A DNA stretch of 64,000 nucleotides from Torymus aiolomorphi (GCA_036365515.1 CM070874.1:220022942-220086941), one strand, 5' to 3'; positions 21,697 through 32,801 are shown, counted from the stretch's first letter. Numbers and translations are program-made. Notes: generated from the letters alone by a model not told the origin.

Positions 21697-24297
21697 ACGT
21701 CAATTTTTAATATTTTTGGAAGCGTAAAAAAAGGTCTTTTAGTCTTGAAAAAACAAAAAATTCCTTTCTTACACGTCCAAAAATATTAGAAATTGATGAT
21801 TCTACAAGATCTTGAAAATGGACAAAATTCGAAAAAATGCTTTGCACTTTTAAGAGGACGTCGTAGTCATTCGCGAATACTGAACGGTTACCAGCGCCAT
21901 AGTTCAGTTAGTGGTGAAGAAACGAGGCTAGCACAATCTGCCATACCGACACGCAGCGTTGTTCTCTCTGAAGTTGGCTACGCATTGCGATTAATCTCAG
22001 TGCACTCTACAGTCCATGATCCAGCTAGTTCCCGTAGTTTTTTCAAAAGGCACATCGACACCAACTCTTTTTGTTTGATTGTTGAAAAAATCCGTCTTTA
22101 TTTGTTATAAACAATTTATTGCACAAATGTTATATTTTCGATTTGGGAAAATTCTAGACTATTCTCTGTCATTTTCTGAGCAAAAATGGTTTTTTCTTTT
22201 AGATTATAGAATAGTTTAAAATTTTTTTAAAATCGAAAATTTAATATTTTGCATTAAATTGTTTATAATAAAAACGGATTTTTTTTAATAATCCATCAAA
22301 ATTCAGATTCAGTGTTGAAAAATAGATAAGATAGAGAAGAGAAGAGAAAAATAATATTTGGACATTTGAAATAGAAAACTAGTTAGAAGATGGTGACTTA
22401 TTGAAATTTTGATTTTGAATTAGTTTTACAGAATATTTCGTAAAAGCTAAAATAATGTAATTTATTTTTACGCTTTTACTTTTATATTTATTTTGTTAAC
22501 GTAATTTTGATAAATAAAGTAATGAAATATTTTTTTTCTATTATAATTATTCAGTTTTGAATACTCAAACTGAAGAAATCTATTTTTAAAATTTAAAAAT
22601 AAAATTTTTGAGGACTGTTCTATATAGGCCAATCAAATAACAGCAACCACCCAAAAAAAAGGCTTATTGTATAAGGCTTAAACAGCGAGAATGAGGGGTT
22701 AGGTTATACTGACTACTAAAAGTTCTCGTCTCGCCGAGCGTACAACAAAAGACGCGTGGCAGGCAAGAGATTCGACTCTCCCTTGCGACCAGATTCGACT
22801 TTCGCTTCCAAACACGAGTACCCAACTACCTTAAGCTAATGTATCTCGATAATGGCTAAAGTAATAAAATCGGGCTTTGCGGGAAAAATGAGCGATAAAT
22901 TAGCGACAAAATGTGCAATTATGAATTGATTTTATTTTTATCATTTTTGCTTATATGATCGTGACCCAAGGTCATTTTTTTGGGACATTAGATCTACGGC
23001 AACTTTGAGCGACAAATTAGCGATAAAATCTGTACCAAAGCCCGTGTCGCTATCGTCACTTGTGGAAAAGATACAACCGTGGCTTTTCCAGCTGCAAAAT
23101 GGAGCTACAGTTGCGATTTTTTTTTCGAGAACAACTTTAGCAACCTAATCGGGATTTTCGGGAAAAGTAAACGACAAATTAACGACAAAATGTGCAATTA
23201 TGAGTTGTTTTTTTTTTATTTTTATCATTTTTGCTTATATGCGTGTGGCCCGAGGTCGTTTTTTGGAACAGCGGACAACTTTTGGGACATGGGATCTACG
23301 GCATCTTCGAGCGACAAATTAGCGCCAAAATCAAGGCCAAACCCGGTTTCGCTATCGTCAATTGCTGAGAAGATATAACGAAATGGCTTTTCCAGTTTAA
23401 TATTATGCTAGAATAGCCATTGTTTCTCGGAAACGGCGTTAGCGATAAAATCTGAATTTGCATAACAAATTAGCAACAAATTAGCGACAAAATAAGGAAT
23501 TATTTTCAGCCGGCCCTTATGAAGTGGCTTTTCCAGCTTAATAGACATATATGTATATTATGCTGGAAAAGCCACTTCATAAGCCCAGCTCGACAATAAT
23601 CCCTTATTTTGTCGCTAATATGTCGCTAATTTGTTACGCAAACTCTGATTTTTTCGCTCCAGCCGTTTCCGAGAAACAATGGCTACTGTAGCGTAATCAT
23701 TAACGGGAAAAGCCACTACCACTATCTTCTCAGCAATTGACGATAGCGACACAGAGTTTGGCCTAGATTTTGTCGCCAATTTGTCGCTCGAAGATGCCGT
23801 AGATCCCATGTCCCAAAAATTGACCGCTCTTCCAAAAAACGATACAAGATCACACGCATATAAGGAAAAATGATAATAGTACATTGTATAAAGATGCGGT
23901 ATAGTTGCCAATAGCGCACGCAGGCGCGTTGGCGCACGAGCGGAGCGAGAAACTCAAGTGGCCGTGGGACTTGAGGATCACGCATATAAGGGAGTTACGT
24001 GCGGCACTAAGCAAGATGATTATTTAAATAATTTTTAAATACAAGTAGCCGAGGAATGCAAGGTACACGCATATAAGACAGTTACGTAGACGTGAGACAG
24101 TAAGGAAGACTATTATTTAAAAAATTCTTCACTTCATTATTTATGTGGACTTCGCATCTCCCCGCTATTTGTGGTAAGAATTTTTTAAATAATCGTCTTG
24201 CTTATTATCACGCGTCTACATTACTACACGCATATAAGCGTCTACACCTGCCTTATATGCGTGGACCTCTCGTCCCCGCCTACTTGGTTTAAAAATC
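21697..24297. other. Decayed repeat region without genes
   Basis: AT-rich DNA (21700-22700) followed by copies of a family with GCGACAAATTAGCGACAAAAT, GTCGCTATCGTCA and GTGGCTTTTCCAGCT words. A related family reappears at 45786-47700. Stretches with ACGCATATAAG recur at about 23850, 23980, 24070, 24230 and 24255 in both orientations. No gene seen. Confidence 0.6.
23150..23905. repeat. Large imperfect fold-back centred near 23545
   Basis: The left arm (GGGACATGGGATCTACGGCA near 23285, GCTATCGTCAATTGCTGAGA near 23350, GAAGTGGCTTTTCCAGC near 23521) is matched in reverse by the right arm (23565-23905). Arms are about 370 bp and 85-90% alike by eye. The two mirrored open frames in it are products of the symmetry, not genes. 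Confidence 0.8.
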
Positions 24298-24302
24298 ATT
24301 TT

Positions 24303-24720
24303 TGTTGAAAATAGTATACATCTATATTGTACCCATGAATATATGCAGTAGGTATGCAGTGTGGCCCGGTAAAAAATATATATCATAATACTACGCATGT
24401 AAAAGTGCCGATTTATCGCCACAACCTGGTTACACTGTAGGTATGTGTGAGCGCGCGACTGTATCGAGAGCGCGCAATGTCGTACGAGTCCGAACGTAAA
24501 CATGTACCTCTCCCCTTCCTTATAGTGTGTGCGTGAGCAAGCATCTAAGTCGAGGAGCAGCGAACGATACGCTGCTCTCTCTCTCTCTCTCTACTTTTGT
24601 ACGCCGAACGAGAAGCACCTCGCGCGTGGCGCAAGGTAGCGCCGTGAACTAAGTCTCAATAAACTCTTTATTATATCACTACATTAAATAAGTCTCTCCT
24701 TAATTAACCACACCTCAACA
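24303..24720 (+). repeat. 5' LTR of the copia element
   Basis: 418 bp, starting TGTTGAAAATAG and ending CACACCTCAACA, with AATAAA (24658) near the end. It has 92 bp more than the 3' LTR, flanked by two GTAGGTATG direct repeats. Confidence 0.9.
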
Positions 24721-24732
24721 TGGTAGCAGGAG
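24721..24732 (+). promoter_or_regulatory. Primer binding site, initiator tRNA-Met
   Basis: TGGTAGCAGGAG begins right after the LTR and is complementary to the 3' end of initiator tRNA-Met (TGGTAGCAGAG) apart from one inserted G. Confidence 0.8.
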
Positions 24733-24852
24733 CCGTGCTTGGTTTGCCACGAGATGAGTGGTAAGCGCTTTTTCTATTATGTTCTATATCGACTCTCGAG
24801 TTGTATAGAGATAATTAAAGTACCGCGTATGTGAACACCGTGTGAAACGTAT

Positions 24853-25620
24853 ATGGAAGAATAATCGAAATTGAAAATCGAGCAAGAAGAAAAGTCCGAA
24901 CACGAAGGAACGTTCGAGAACGAAGAAGACGAAATGGAGAAAAAGGAAGTCACGATACCGGTGTTTGATGCAGAAGACTACAGTATGTGGAAGAAAAGGA
25001 TTACGATGTACCTAAAGTTGAAAAAATCTGACGTACTGATAACCAGAGCAAAAGTTGCTGCAGACAATGAAGACTGGGAAGAAAAGGATTTAAAGGCCAT
25101 AAATTTGATTTACAGTGCCATTTCCAACAAACAATTGGAGTTTGTGTGTGAAGAAGATACGACGTATAATATAATAAAGAAATTGGATGATATGTATTTA
25201 AAAGAGTCCACAGCACTACAAATTGTGTAGAAATAAATTGGAAAAATTGAGACTAGAAAAGTATAGTGATACAGCAACATTTTTCAGTGAATTTGAGAAA
25301 TCAGTGAATGAATTAAAAAGCGCAGGTGCAAAAATAAGTAAAAAAGAAAAACTAAATTATATGTTGAACACGTTGCCGAACCAGTACAGTTATATTGGTG
25401 ATTTAACAGACACATTAAAAGAAGAGGACCAAACAGCATCGTATGTGAAAAATTAAATCCAAATCGCTGAAATGAAAAATAATAGCGAGCACAGCGAACA
25501 AAGGTCAAATGTATTCACTGCAAAGAAGGACCAGCAAGGAAGCTGTTCCAAATGTGGGAAAAACGGGCATTTCGCACGAGAATGGCAAAATGGAGGATAA
25601 GCAGGACAAAGCGGCACATC
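24853..25620 (+). pseudogene. Copia Gag
   Basis: A start at ATG 24853 is followed by an in-frame TAA at 24862. The rest of the same frame (to 25230) contains the copia Gag hallmark FDAEDYSMWKKRITMYLK. It continues after a frameshift near 25225 as LEKYSDTATFFSEFEKSVNEL, with another TAA at about 25454. A zinc knuckle CSKCGKNGHFAREW at 25545-25590 has its last Cys replaced by Trp. Confidence 0.85.
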
Positions 25621-25795
25621 ATGGTGAGGCTCAACACGTTGCCGCAGTCGAGGCAGAGGAGGAAGAGGCAACATCGGCAGGGAGCGCGGAAGCTTCCGTC
25701 AGCAAGGAGCCAGCACGAGCGAGCAGAGCGGCGAAAGTTCAAGCACTTGGATAGCTACGGCGTATGCAGCGCAGAGTAACGATAGTCAAGGTAGG

Positions 25796-25970
25796 CTAGG
25801 TAATGAGATACAGTGGTTGCTGGACAGGAGATGTACCGATCACATAATAAATAGCGTCGACTATTTTGACAAATGTATTGATCTTAAAGAACCGGTAAAT
25901 ATGTATTTAGGGGATAATAGATATATAAAAGTAACGAAAATTAGAAATGTAGTTAACTATTTGTAAGTTA
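25796..25970 (+). pseudogene. Copia protease, active site lost
   Basis: IQWLLDRRCTDHIINS corresponds to the copia retropepsin site, which is normally DSGCTxH. Ser-Gly are replaced by Arg-Arg, so the catalytic loop is destroyed. YLGDNRYIKV follows. A TAA ends the frame near 25963. Confidence 0.8.
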
Positions 25971-25972
25971 AT

Positions 25973-27101
25973 ATGAGTAATGTTTTTTATGACGAAAAAC
26001 CAAATACAAACTTAATAAGTTTTGGGAAATTAACAGATAACAATACAATTATCTCGAAGGGAAATAAAGCAGCGATAATAGATAAAAATAATAAATTGAT
26101 AGCTGTAGCATACAAAGAAAATCGAACTTATAAGATAAAGAGTATTTTGAAACATAGGAAAAATTATGTAAATACAGCCGAATGTAAAGGCAACAATAAC
26201 AGTATGAGTTTGAAAGAGAAATTGCATAGAATGTTAGGACACATAAATTTCGGGTATCTAAATACACTACGTTGACAGGAGTTATTAACGGGTATGCCGA
26301 ATAAACTTGAATCGGAATTTATGAAGTGTAAAACGTGTATAGAGAATAAAATGCACAATTTGCCAATTAGCAACGATAGAATAAAAGCTAAAGATATTTT
26401 AGAAATAGTTCATACAGATGTATTTGGTCCATATAAAACGACAGGATTTAATGGAGAAAATTATTTTGTCTCCTTCATTGATGATTACAGCAAAATCGCG
26501 AAGGTTTATTGTATCAAAACTAAAGACGAAGTTTTTGATTGCCTAGTTGGATTTATTAATGAATGTGAAAATTTAACTGAAAAGAAAGTAAAAGTTTTGA
26601 GATGCGACAATGGGAAAGAATATTTAAATAATCGGTTTTATAAATTCGTAAGGGAAAAAGGTATTATTTGAATAATTGCCCAGTATATGTACACGAGTTA
26701 AACGGAACCGCGGAACGATTCAATAGAACTATAATGCATATGGCGCGTTGTTTACTAACAGAGGCACAAGTACATAAACGATATTGGCCTGAAATAATAT
26801 TTGCAGCGACGTATTTGAAAAATCGAACCTTGACTAATACGATAGAGAGAAAAACTCCGTACGAAATATTTTTTAAGAAACGGCCGGATGTCAAACATTT
26901 ACGTCTGTACGGGAGTAGAGTTTTTGTTAGAAAACCGGACAAAAAAGAAATTCTAAATGGGATAATAAGGCAGCTATGAGAATCCTATTAGGATATAGTG
27001 ATGTAGGATATAGAGTCCTAGTAAATAATAAAATGGTAGTTGCTAGACATGTAGATATAGCAGAGGAAAATGTAAAATGCATAGGACTTGATGATGTAGA
27101 G
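25973..27101 (+). pseudogene. Copia integrase
   Basis: Pieces at 25973-26275, 26294-26671 and 26668-26979 give the HHCC domain (LHRMLGHINFGYL, then CKTCIENK). The core has Asp in VHTDVFGP, Asp in LRCDNGKEY and Glu in NGTAERFNRT. The C-terminal region (KKRPDVKHLRLYGSRVFV and VGYRVLVNNKMVVARHVDI) reaches the insertion point. There is a TGA near 26274, a frameshift near 26670 and another near 26970. Confidence 0.87.
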
Positions 27102-28162
27102 TGTTATGTCCGGGTTACGTGACAATACAAGAAGAAAGAAAATGAAACTTCTATAGTCTAATGGCTAAAAACACGTAATGTGACTTTTCCCGATTCGGAC
27201 ACAACGTGCATTGCTCCAGGATGGGACGGCAGGTAGGAAAATGACACGGACACGCGGTACGCCTCGAGACAGTGTGTAGAATTTTACTGACTTACCTTAG
27301 AATTTCCAACAGCCCTTGTGTGAATCTGTACTCCCGCCGTGACGCTTATAATATAGTGGGCAGTTGCCGCTCTGTGGAAGTGTTGGTGTGAAGAACGGAG
27401 ATACGGAGAGTTTAGGATTCTTATAATCTCGAAATAATGAATACTTAATATGGATTTAAACACAATTTAAACTGTATTAACTTGTCAGTGCAAAACTAAG
27501 TAAAAATTACAGTGATGAGAGCTGATGTGAAGTCTACGCGAGTTGGCTTCTGAGTGAGAGATACCAGGAGTCTTCGTCCCCTTTTAAAGGTAAAAAGTTA
27601 TAAATCTTCCTGCCGTCGCCTTTTTGATTTGCCTAGGTGCTGCTGCCCCGCTTTTCTCGACGATCTTTGATGATTTCGGCGGCGCACCCTTTGAGAATAT
27701 TCGGCGAGTCCGGATACATAAATTATTTTAGAATACGCTACGCATATCGGGTAGGAGTGAAGGGAAAGGACAAGAAAACTGACTCTAGCTTGATTCAGTA
27801 TTTTGCGCTGGAGTACTAATGCTTACTCCTCTAATTGGCGGCGAATCTCTGATGCTTGCGTGGATGTGCGTTTTGGTAATAAAAAAACGCGTGAAACTGC
27901 AGCAGGTGAGTGGCACACACTGAAGAGAAAATGAAAGAAAAACTAAAGGAAACCGCGTCTTCGTGCCTTCGTTCGAGGATCTTTTTGGTATTTGTTCTTT
28001 CTGGATGGCGGCGTCTTTTTGAGTATTTATGCGTGTCCCTTTTATAGTGTGAGAGAATATGAAACAAGCGGCAATGCAGCAGGTTTGTTGGGTAGGATGA
28101 AAAGAGAGGAAGAACAACAGCGCACACCGACAACCATATCGGCATCGTCGCACGACGCGACA
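27102..28162 (-). repeat. 3' LTR of the errantivirus-like element
   Basis: 1,061 bp. On the minus strand it begins TGTCGCGTCG directly after the polypurine tract and ends ATAACA. It is close to 97% identical by eye to 42600-43653, with single-base changes and small indels. Confidence 0.9.
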
Positions 28163-28172
28163 CCTCCCCCCT
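28163..28172 (-). promoter_or_regulatory. Polypurine tract
   Basis: The minus strand reads AAGGGGGGAGG directly before the LTR start, the plus-strand primer position. Confidence 0.8.
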
Positions 28173-28218
28173 TGATGCAGTTCAGACCCGGGGGCTGCAT
28201 TATCACACACTTTCATCA

Positions 28219-28554
28219 CTAATTATTGGAATCGTCTCCGGCGTCTTGGCAAGATTTCCACTTGCGGGTCCATCTGCTGTGGCCTACGTTGTTGATTAGA
28301 TACTCTCCAGGGTTCGGCGCACCTTGTAGTTTCCAATAATTGATCTTGATGCCGGCTGAGTTGTTCCATATGAGTATCATTAACTGGTACCATTGGTCCC
28401 GAGGCTGTGTGCGGAATCCTGGCATTCTGGATCCATCGCTGAAGAAAGTCTCGTGCCCCTTCCGTAGTTGATAACCATAACGTATCATTGCTTTACGTAC
28501 ACGTTCATCTAATGTTTGTAATATGTCTTGTTGTTGCTGCGAGGTTTGCTCCAT
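28219..28554 (-). CDS. Small accessory ORF upstream of the 3' LTR, unknown
   Basis: 111 residues from a real ATG (28554-28552) to stop, uninterrupted in an otherwise broken element. The start is Gln-rich (MEQTSQQQQDILQTL). The middle has aromatic and charged residues (RDQWYQLMILIWNNSAG) and the end is basic (SRWTRKWKSC). There is no signal peptide, membrane span or motif I recognise. Its place between env and 3' LTR is that of accessory genes in complex retroviruses, but that is only positional. It could be a chance frame. Confidence 0.45.
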   Translation of the reverse strand: MEQTSQQQQDILQTLDERVRKAMIRYGYQLRKGHETFFSDGSRMPGFRTQPRDQWYQLMILIWNNSAGIKINYWKLQGAPNPGEYLINNVGHSRWTRKWKSCQDAGDDSNN

Positions 28555-29585
28555 GTTGAAATTCTCCGTAGCAACTTCTCTTCTGACGTCTCTTTCTTTA
28601 CTGACCCCTCGTCCTTTACTGGAAACTGAAACCGACCTGCATCTTTCCTAGATGTGATTGGTGGCGTAGTGGGGATAAGAACGTCCAAAAGGTAGGGCGT
28701 GACATTGAAGGTAACGGGAAAGTGGTAGTAAAAGTGAGTCTATAGGATAACGTGGGACAGAAATAGGTAGTGACTTAGATATGCGTGCGTAGTTGATACG
28801 TATTTTCTTAGTCTTGATTTTCTATTAATTATTAGTGACGACGGATTACTTAAATTTTAATTTGCTTATTTCATTTGTAGGTAACTACGAAGGATTAGCT
28901 GTTAATTCTAGTGGTTAAACGCAAAATTATTCACTATTATACCTAGTGATTAAACACAAATTGTTTGTTGTCATACAGAGTGGTTTAATACAAAATTAGT
29001 CGTTGTTATATAAACTTATCTGCCATTATCCATATTGGTTAAATACAGATTTGTTCGTTGTTATACATAGTGATTAAATACAAAAGTAGTCGTTGTTATA
29101 CAAAATTATTTGTCATTACCCGTAGTGATTAAATACAATTTGTTCGCTATTATACAGTTTGGATTAGTACAAAATTAGTTGTTGTTATATAAACTTATCT
29201 GCCATTATACATATTGGTTAAATACAGATTTGTTCGTTGTTATACATAATGATTAAATACAAAAGTAGTCGTTGTTATACAAAATTATTTGTCATTACCC
29301 GTAGTGGTTAAATACAATTTGTTGGCTATTATGCAGTTTTTTCTTAATGTTGCGTGTTCACAATACAATGTTGCATTTTTATCTGCAAGTTTTAGGAATA
29401 TATATATATATTTTATTACTATTTATTTTAGAAATTATTTACCTAGATTATGACATTTGGTTGTGCCTACTTACTACATTGATACCTACTGTTTCTATGT
29501 TTTGCTTAATTACAGAAATAAATGCTTGATTACCTTGTTCTAACCCCCTTTTTATCTTTTGTTGCTAAAGGATATTGGAACTTGA
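28555..29585. repeat. Spacer with tandem ~45-bp and ~180-bp repeats
   Basis: Between 28880 and 29340 units of the form GGTTAAATACAGATTTGTTCGTTGTTATACATA recur. Two ~180-bp blocks (from 29030 and from 29213) are nearly identical, each made of ~45-bp subunits. No gene. A plus-strand frame at 29347-29529 is AT-rich and unconvincing. Confidence 0.75.
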
Positions 29586-31589
29586 TTAATTACCGTTTGT
29601 ATTCTCTTGTTGAACTATATATTCTTCTAATTTCTTATTTACGTATTCCATGTCTAGCATATTAAATTCCCCCATGTCTACATTTCGAGACAAGACAGGA
29701 CTTGGAGGAGGAGCTGGTGGTTCAACTTTAACCGGTGGAAAACTCGGTGGCGAAAAGTTGTATCGAATGGTCTGATTCAATGGCCGCATCGGCACGTATT
29801 CCGGCTCTTTCTCCTCCTTCTTTACAGTTTTCTCTCGTTTATCAAGTTCCCCTATCTCTACATTTTGAAACAAAACAGGAATCGGATGAGGAGTTGGAGG
29901 TCCGACTTTGACCGGTGGAAAATTTGGTGTTGCATAAACATGCGGTGGGGGTGGAACGTTGTATCGAGTGGTCTGATTTAACGGTCCCATTGGCACGTGT
30001 CCCGGCTCCTTTTCCTCCTTTCCTGTTTTCTTTCGTTTACCCTGATACCACCTTATGGTAATTAAAATTATGAGCATTACCGTAAATGTAATAATTATAA
30101 CACTTAAATATACGTCGACCTTGGTGTTATCAATACTAATTTTATGATAGGTAGCTGGGGGTGCGGAATCCTTTTGTTCTCCCTCTATAATGACAAGTTG
30201 TAGAGGAGGTAAAATATAAACGTTGAATATCCTCATTAGATCAGAGCTACGGTACAATTTGCTTTCAATTTCAACATAACATGATTCAGGGATTATTATT
30301 ATTCCCGATCGTCCTAAAGTCATTAATGAAAAATGCTAACCGCAATGTACCCGTACAGTTGTTGGTCGTGGGACTGAAAAGAACCATTGTCTTGGGTGAG
30401 CAGTTCTCATTAGCACCGCTTCATTGACCTCCTCATGCTGTATTTTACAAGTCTGATATGTAGTATATTTTGGATCCACGAGCAGTTCGCTTTCACATTG
30501 AAGTTTTTTGATAATTGGAGTGTTTTGTTCACACAAATAGCTAAACCTTAAACCTACGCATTCCCTTAAATCGTCCCGGTTAAGAAAGACAAACTCTTTT
30601 TTATCTTTAGAGACAGCGATATACTCGCTTCTAGGGCGAATGTAAACTGCTTTCTTTAATGATAATTGAAATACTGGCACGGCTATCATTCTATTCAGAA
30701 GATATGGTTGTTTTTCGAGTATAGGCACTGTAACCTGTAATATTGCTCTTCCTTGTATCACGATTATATCCGTTCGGGTTCTCTCCTCTAGTGTAGCAGC
30801 ATTTATTTCCTCTATGGTAATTGGCGCTCTTCCTGGAGTTTGACGTTCAGCAATTCTAATCGCCTTTTCCATCACACCAGTTGGTAAGGTAAATTGACGT
30901 GCTTCCATGAATTTGACTATTTCTTTCGCAAGATAAATGTTTACTCCTACTAGTCTTATTGCCTCGTTCAGAATTTTTTCTATTGGTGATTGTTTAATAT
31001 CCGTTACTCCAAATTCCTGCTGTATAATTGTCAAATTACTTTTAAGTAATAATACATCTGTTGAAAGTTGTCATCTAGCATGGTCTATTGCGTTGTCTGT
31101 TATTATTTTTCGTGTTCTATTTAGTACCATGCTTTCATGATTCTCACGCCGCAATTGTTCGATATCCTGAAGAGTTTCGGTTGCTGCGTTGTTGCTTAGG
31201 TAGTCTCCGTTTTCTTCCTCCTGAAATGGCACTACCCATGGTGCATAGGAGTGTGTTAGATTCACATAGGCTGTCTGTAACTGAGTCAGCTCTTCACTTT
31301 TCTCCTGTAAGACGTATTTTTGTTCAATCAGCACTGGATCCGATAATCTTGTATAAGTATCTGTTTCAGAGATATTTTTCATTGCTTTAATAAAAAAATC
31401 TGTTGTAGAAAATACTACTCGGGCGTTCACTGATGTTATTATCTTCCATTCTTGCTTAATGAAGTCCAAACCCTTGTCTTGATTAAAAATAATGCCTGGA
31501 TTATTGCGCTCAAGGATATGCACTTCTGGTGATTTTATGGCTGCTATTAAAGCAAGGGTCATCATGAAGAGCACTGTCTTTGTCATCAT
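29586..31589 (-). pseudogene. env: Second envelope gene: F-type (errantivirus/baculovirus F-like)
   Basis: One frame of about 667 codons with two nonsense codons, TGA at 31071-31073 and TAG at 30336-30338. It starts at ATG 31589 with a hydrophobic signal peptide. Heptad-rich helices follow (about 31330-31250 and 31020-30850). A Cys-containing C-terminal ectodomain comes next, with the family pattern YIAVSKDKKEFVFLN, DLRECVGLRFSYLC and SGIIIIPESC. One membrane span lies at about 30115-30045, followed by a basic stop-transfer KRKK and a cytoplasmic tail of ~155 residues. This domain order and the Cys pattern resemble gypsy-type Env and baculovirus F proteins, which fuse membranes for entry. I see no clear furin site. 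The tail contains a tandem duplication. Confidence 0.68.
29690..30030 (-). repeat. Tandem duplication in the F-type Env cytoplasmic tail
   Basis: Two related ~60-codon blocks, each with KEEKEP, VPM(G/R)PLNQT, RYN, a Pro-rich segment and a PVL..NV(E/D)(I/M)GE end. The 3' block has YVPM at 29790-29801. Confidence 0.8.
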
Positions 31590-31650
31590 TCGTAAAAAAG
31601 AAAAAAAAAAGAAAAAATAAAAATAAAAAAAAATGATTGGATATTATGTT

Positions 31651-32328
31651 TTACTCAGTACTCTCTCGAGGGTATTTATGTGTCGTGCAAAGTTCGCAAG
31701 GCGGGGGTTCCATGGACTCTGAGGCATTTTCTAAAGCTATTATTATTTCATTTAATATATCCTCGTCTGGGACTTTAAGTTCTTCTAACGGGCTTATAAC
31801 GGCATGGTTTTGAGTACCCGGCCGATCCGTAATAATCTCTCTCTCCTGCTTTCTATATTCTCCGCGTTTCCTCTTATTAGATATGGATGCTTCCCGCCCC
31901 GGTGATAGTTCATATAGATTTTCGCCAAGCTGGTGACGTACAAAATTAAATAAAGTAGTGTTGGCAGTATCAACCATATCATCGCTTAAAAATGCAACCA
32001 CCGCGCTTCCTTCTGGAATCTTTAAACCCTTAATTTTTTTTTTCGCGCAGCCTTGTATCTCTACATCCAATCTCCCTTCATTCACAAATGTTTGTTTTAT
32101 GTTTTGTTTCAGAAAGGTTATTGGTATGCGACAGAGTGAACATATTTTTACGTTGGTTTTTATGCATGTTGCAATGGTAGCCCGTACCACTACTTGATTG
32201 TACAAGATGCGAGTGTATGGTCCAATTCTGAATTTATAGCAATAAAGACATACTCTTGCTCCCACATGTTCGTAATATACTAATTCGCGGTTCCTTAGTG
32301 GTATCTCGTTGTAGTTGGCTCCTTCCAT
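31651..32328 (-). CDS. Cys-rich accessory ORF, unknown function
   Basis: 225 uninterrupted residues from ATG 32328. The N-terminal half has two CX2C pairs about 30 residues apart (VCLYCYKF and ICSLCRIP), which could form a zinc-binding knuckle. A basic patch, NKRKRGEYRK near residue 150, could be a nuclear signal. The C-terminal third is acidic and ends with another CELC. No signal peptide or membrane span. It lies between the two envelope genes and is intact, unlike its neighbours. I do not recognise the family. Confidence 0.6.
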   Translation of the reverse strand: MEGANYNEIPLRNRELVYYEHVGARVCLYCYKFRIGPYTRILYNQVVVRATIATCIKTNVKICSLCRIPITFLKQNIKQTFVNEGRLDVEIQGCAKKKIKGLKIPEGSAVVAFLSDDMVDTANTTLFNFVRHQLGENLYELSPGREASISNKRKRGEYRKQEREIITDRPGTQNHAVISPLEELKVPDEDILNEIIIALENASESMEPPPCELCTTHKYPRESTE

Positions 32329-32329
32329 T

Positions 32330-32549
32330 CTTTTTAGAGGTGATGGGTTAAAAATGACTAAAGAAGAAAGAAAAAAAAAGAAAAAAAAACAAACAAAAAA
32401 AATAGCGGATAAATGATAATGTTAATCAGAGATGTATAGAATATCTATGTTTAATTTTTCGTAAGTCCTCTAAACTGGAATGAATGCGTTTCGCGTGGCC
32501 CATCGCTTGATGTAGAGAAACGTAAATGTGCGGTTTACATATATAACGC
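32330..32549. other. Non-coding spacer
   Basis: The minus strand continues the gag-like frame through two more stops and then enters A-rich DNA before the Cys-rich ORF. No further feature. Confidence 0.5.
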
Positions 32550-32801
32550 TTAATCTCGACGTAGTCCGCGTAAAAATGTTTCGATAGCCATTTTTTCTCT
32601 AACTAAAGAGGAATCGCATACCTCCCTAAACTCAACCTGTGCTATTTTTCATAAATTGTTGTATTCATGCAACATTTTTTCTATTCTAGCGCAAAATTCA
32701 TAGAAATCCTCATCACTTCTTTGAGCTGCCCATGCAAGTTTCATTCTTAAAGTCATTAGATTAGAAAACATGCTATGTTTTTCGGAGGGAGTTAGAGGCA
32801 T
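32550..32801 (-). pseudogene. Short gag-like ORF between the two envelope genes
   Basis: From ATG 32801 about 83 codons follow, with one TGA at 32649-32651, ending at TAA 32550. The pattern SNLMTLRMKLAWAAQR, DFYEFCARIEKMLHEYNN, then MAIETFLRGLR is typical of the C-terminal half of retrotransposon Gag capsid ('F..R...L', ending in F..GL). The element's own gag has the same ending (VKFFIRGLH at about 41455). It may be a duplicated gag fragment or a captured short Gag. Confidence 0.5.

Noticed and set aside
23079..23378. Possible small gene
   Set aside because: Mirrored by a similar frame in the opposite arm of a fold-back; no other coding evidence.
27785..28219. 144-codon minus-strand frame in the LTR (and its relative at 43330-43713)
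   Set aside because: It lies across the LTR and polypurine tract, and the other LTR has it shifted. It looks like chance.
29347..29529. Hydrophobic 60-codon plus-strand frame in the env spacer
   Set aside because: AT-rich chance frame, antisense to the element, adjoining a tandem repeat.
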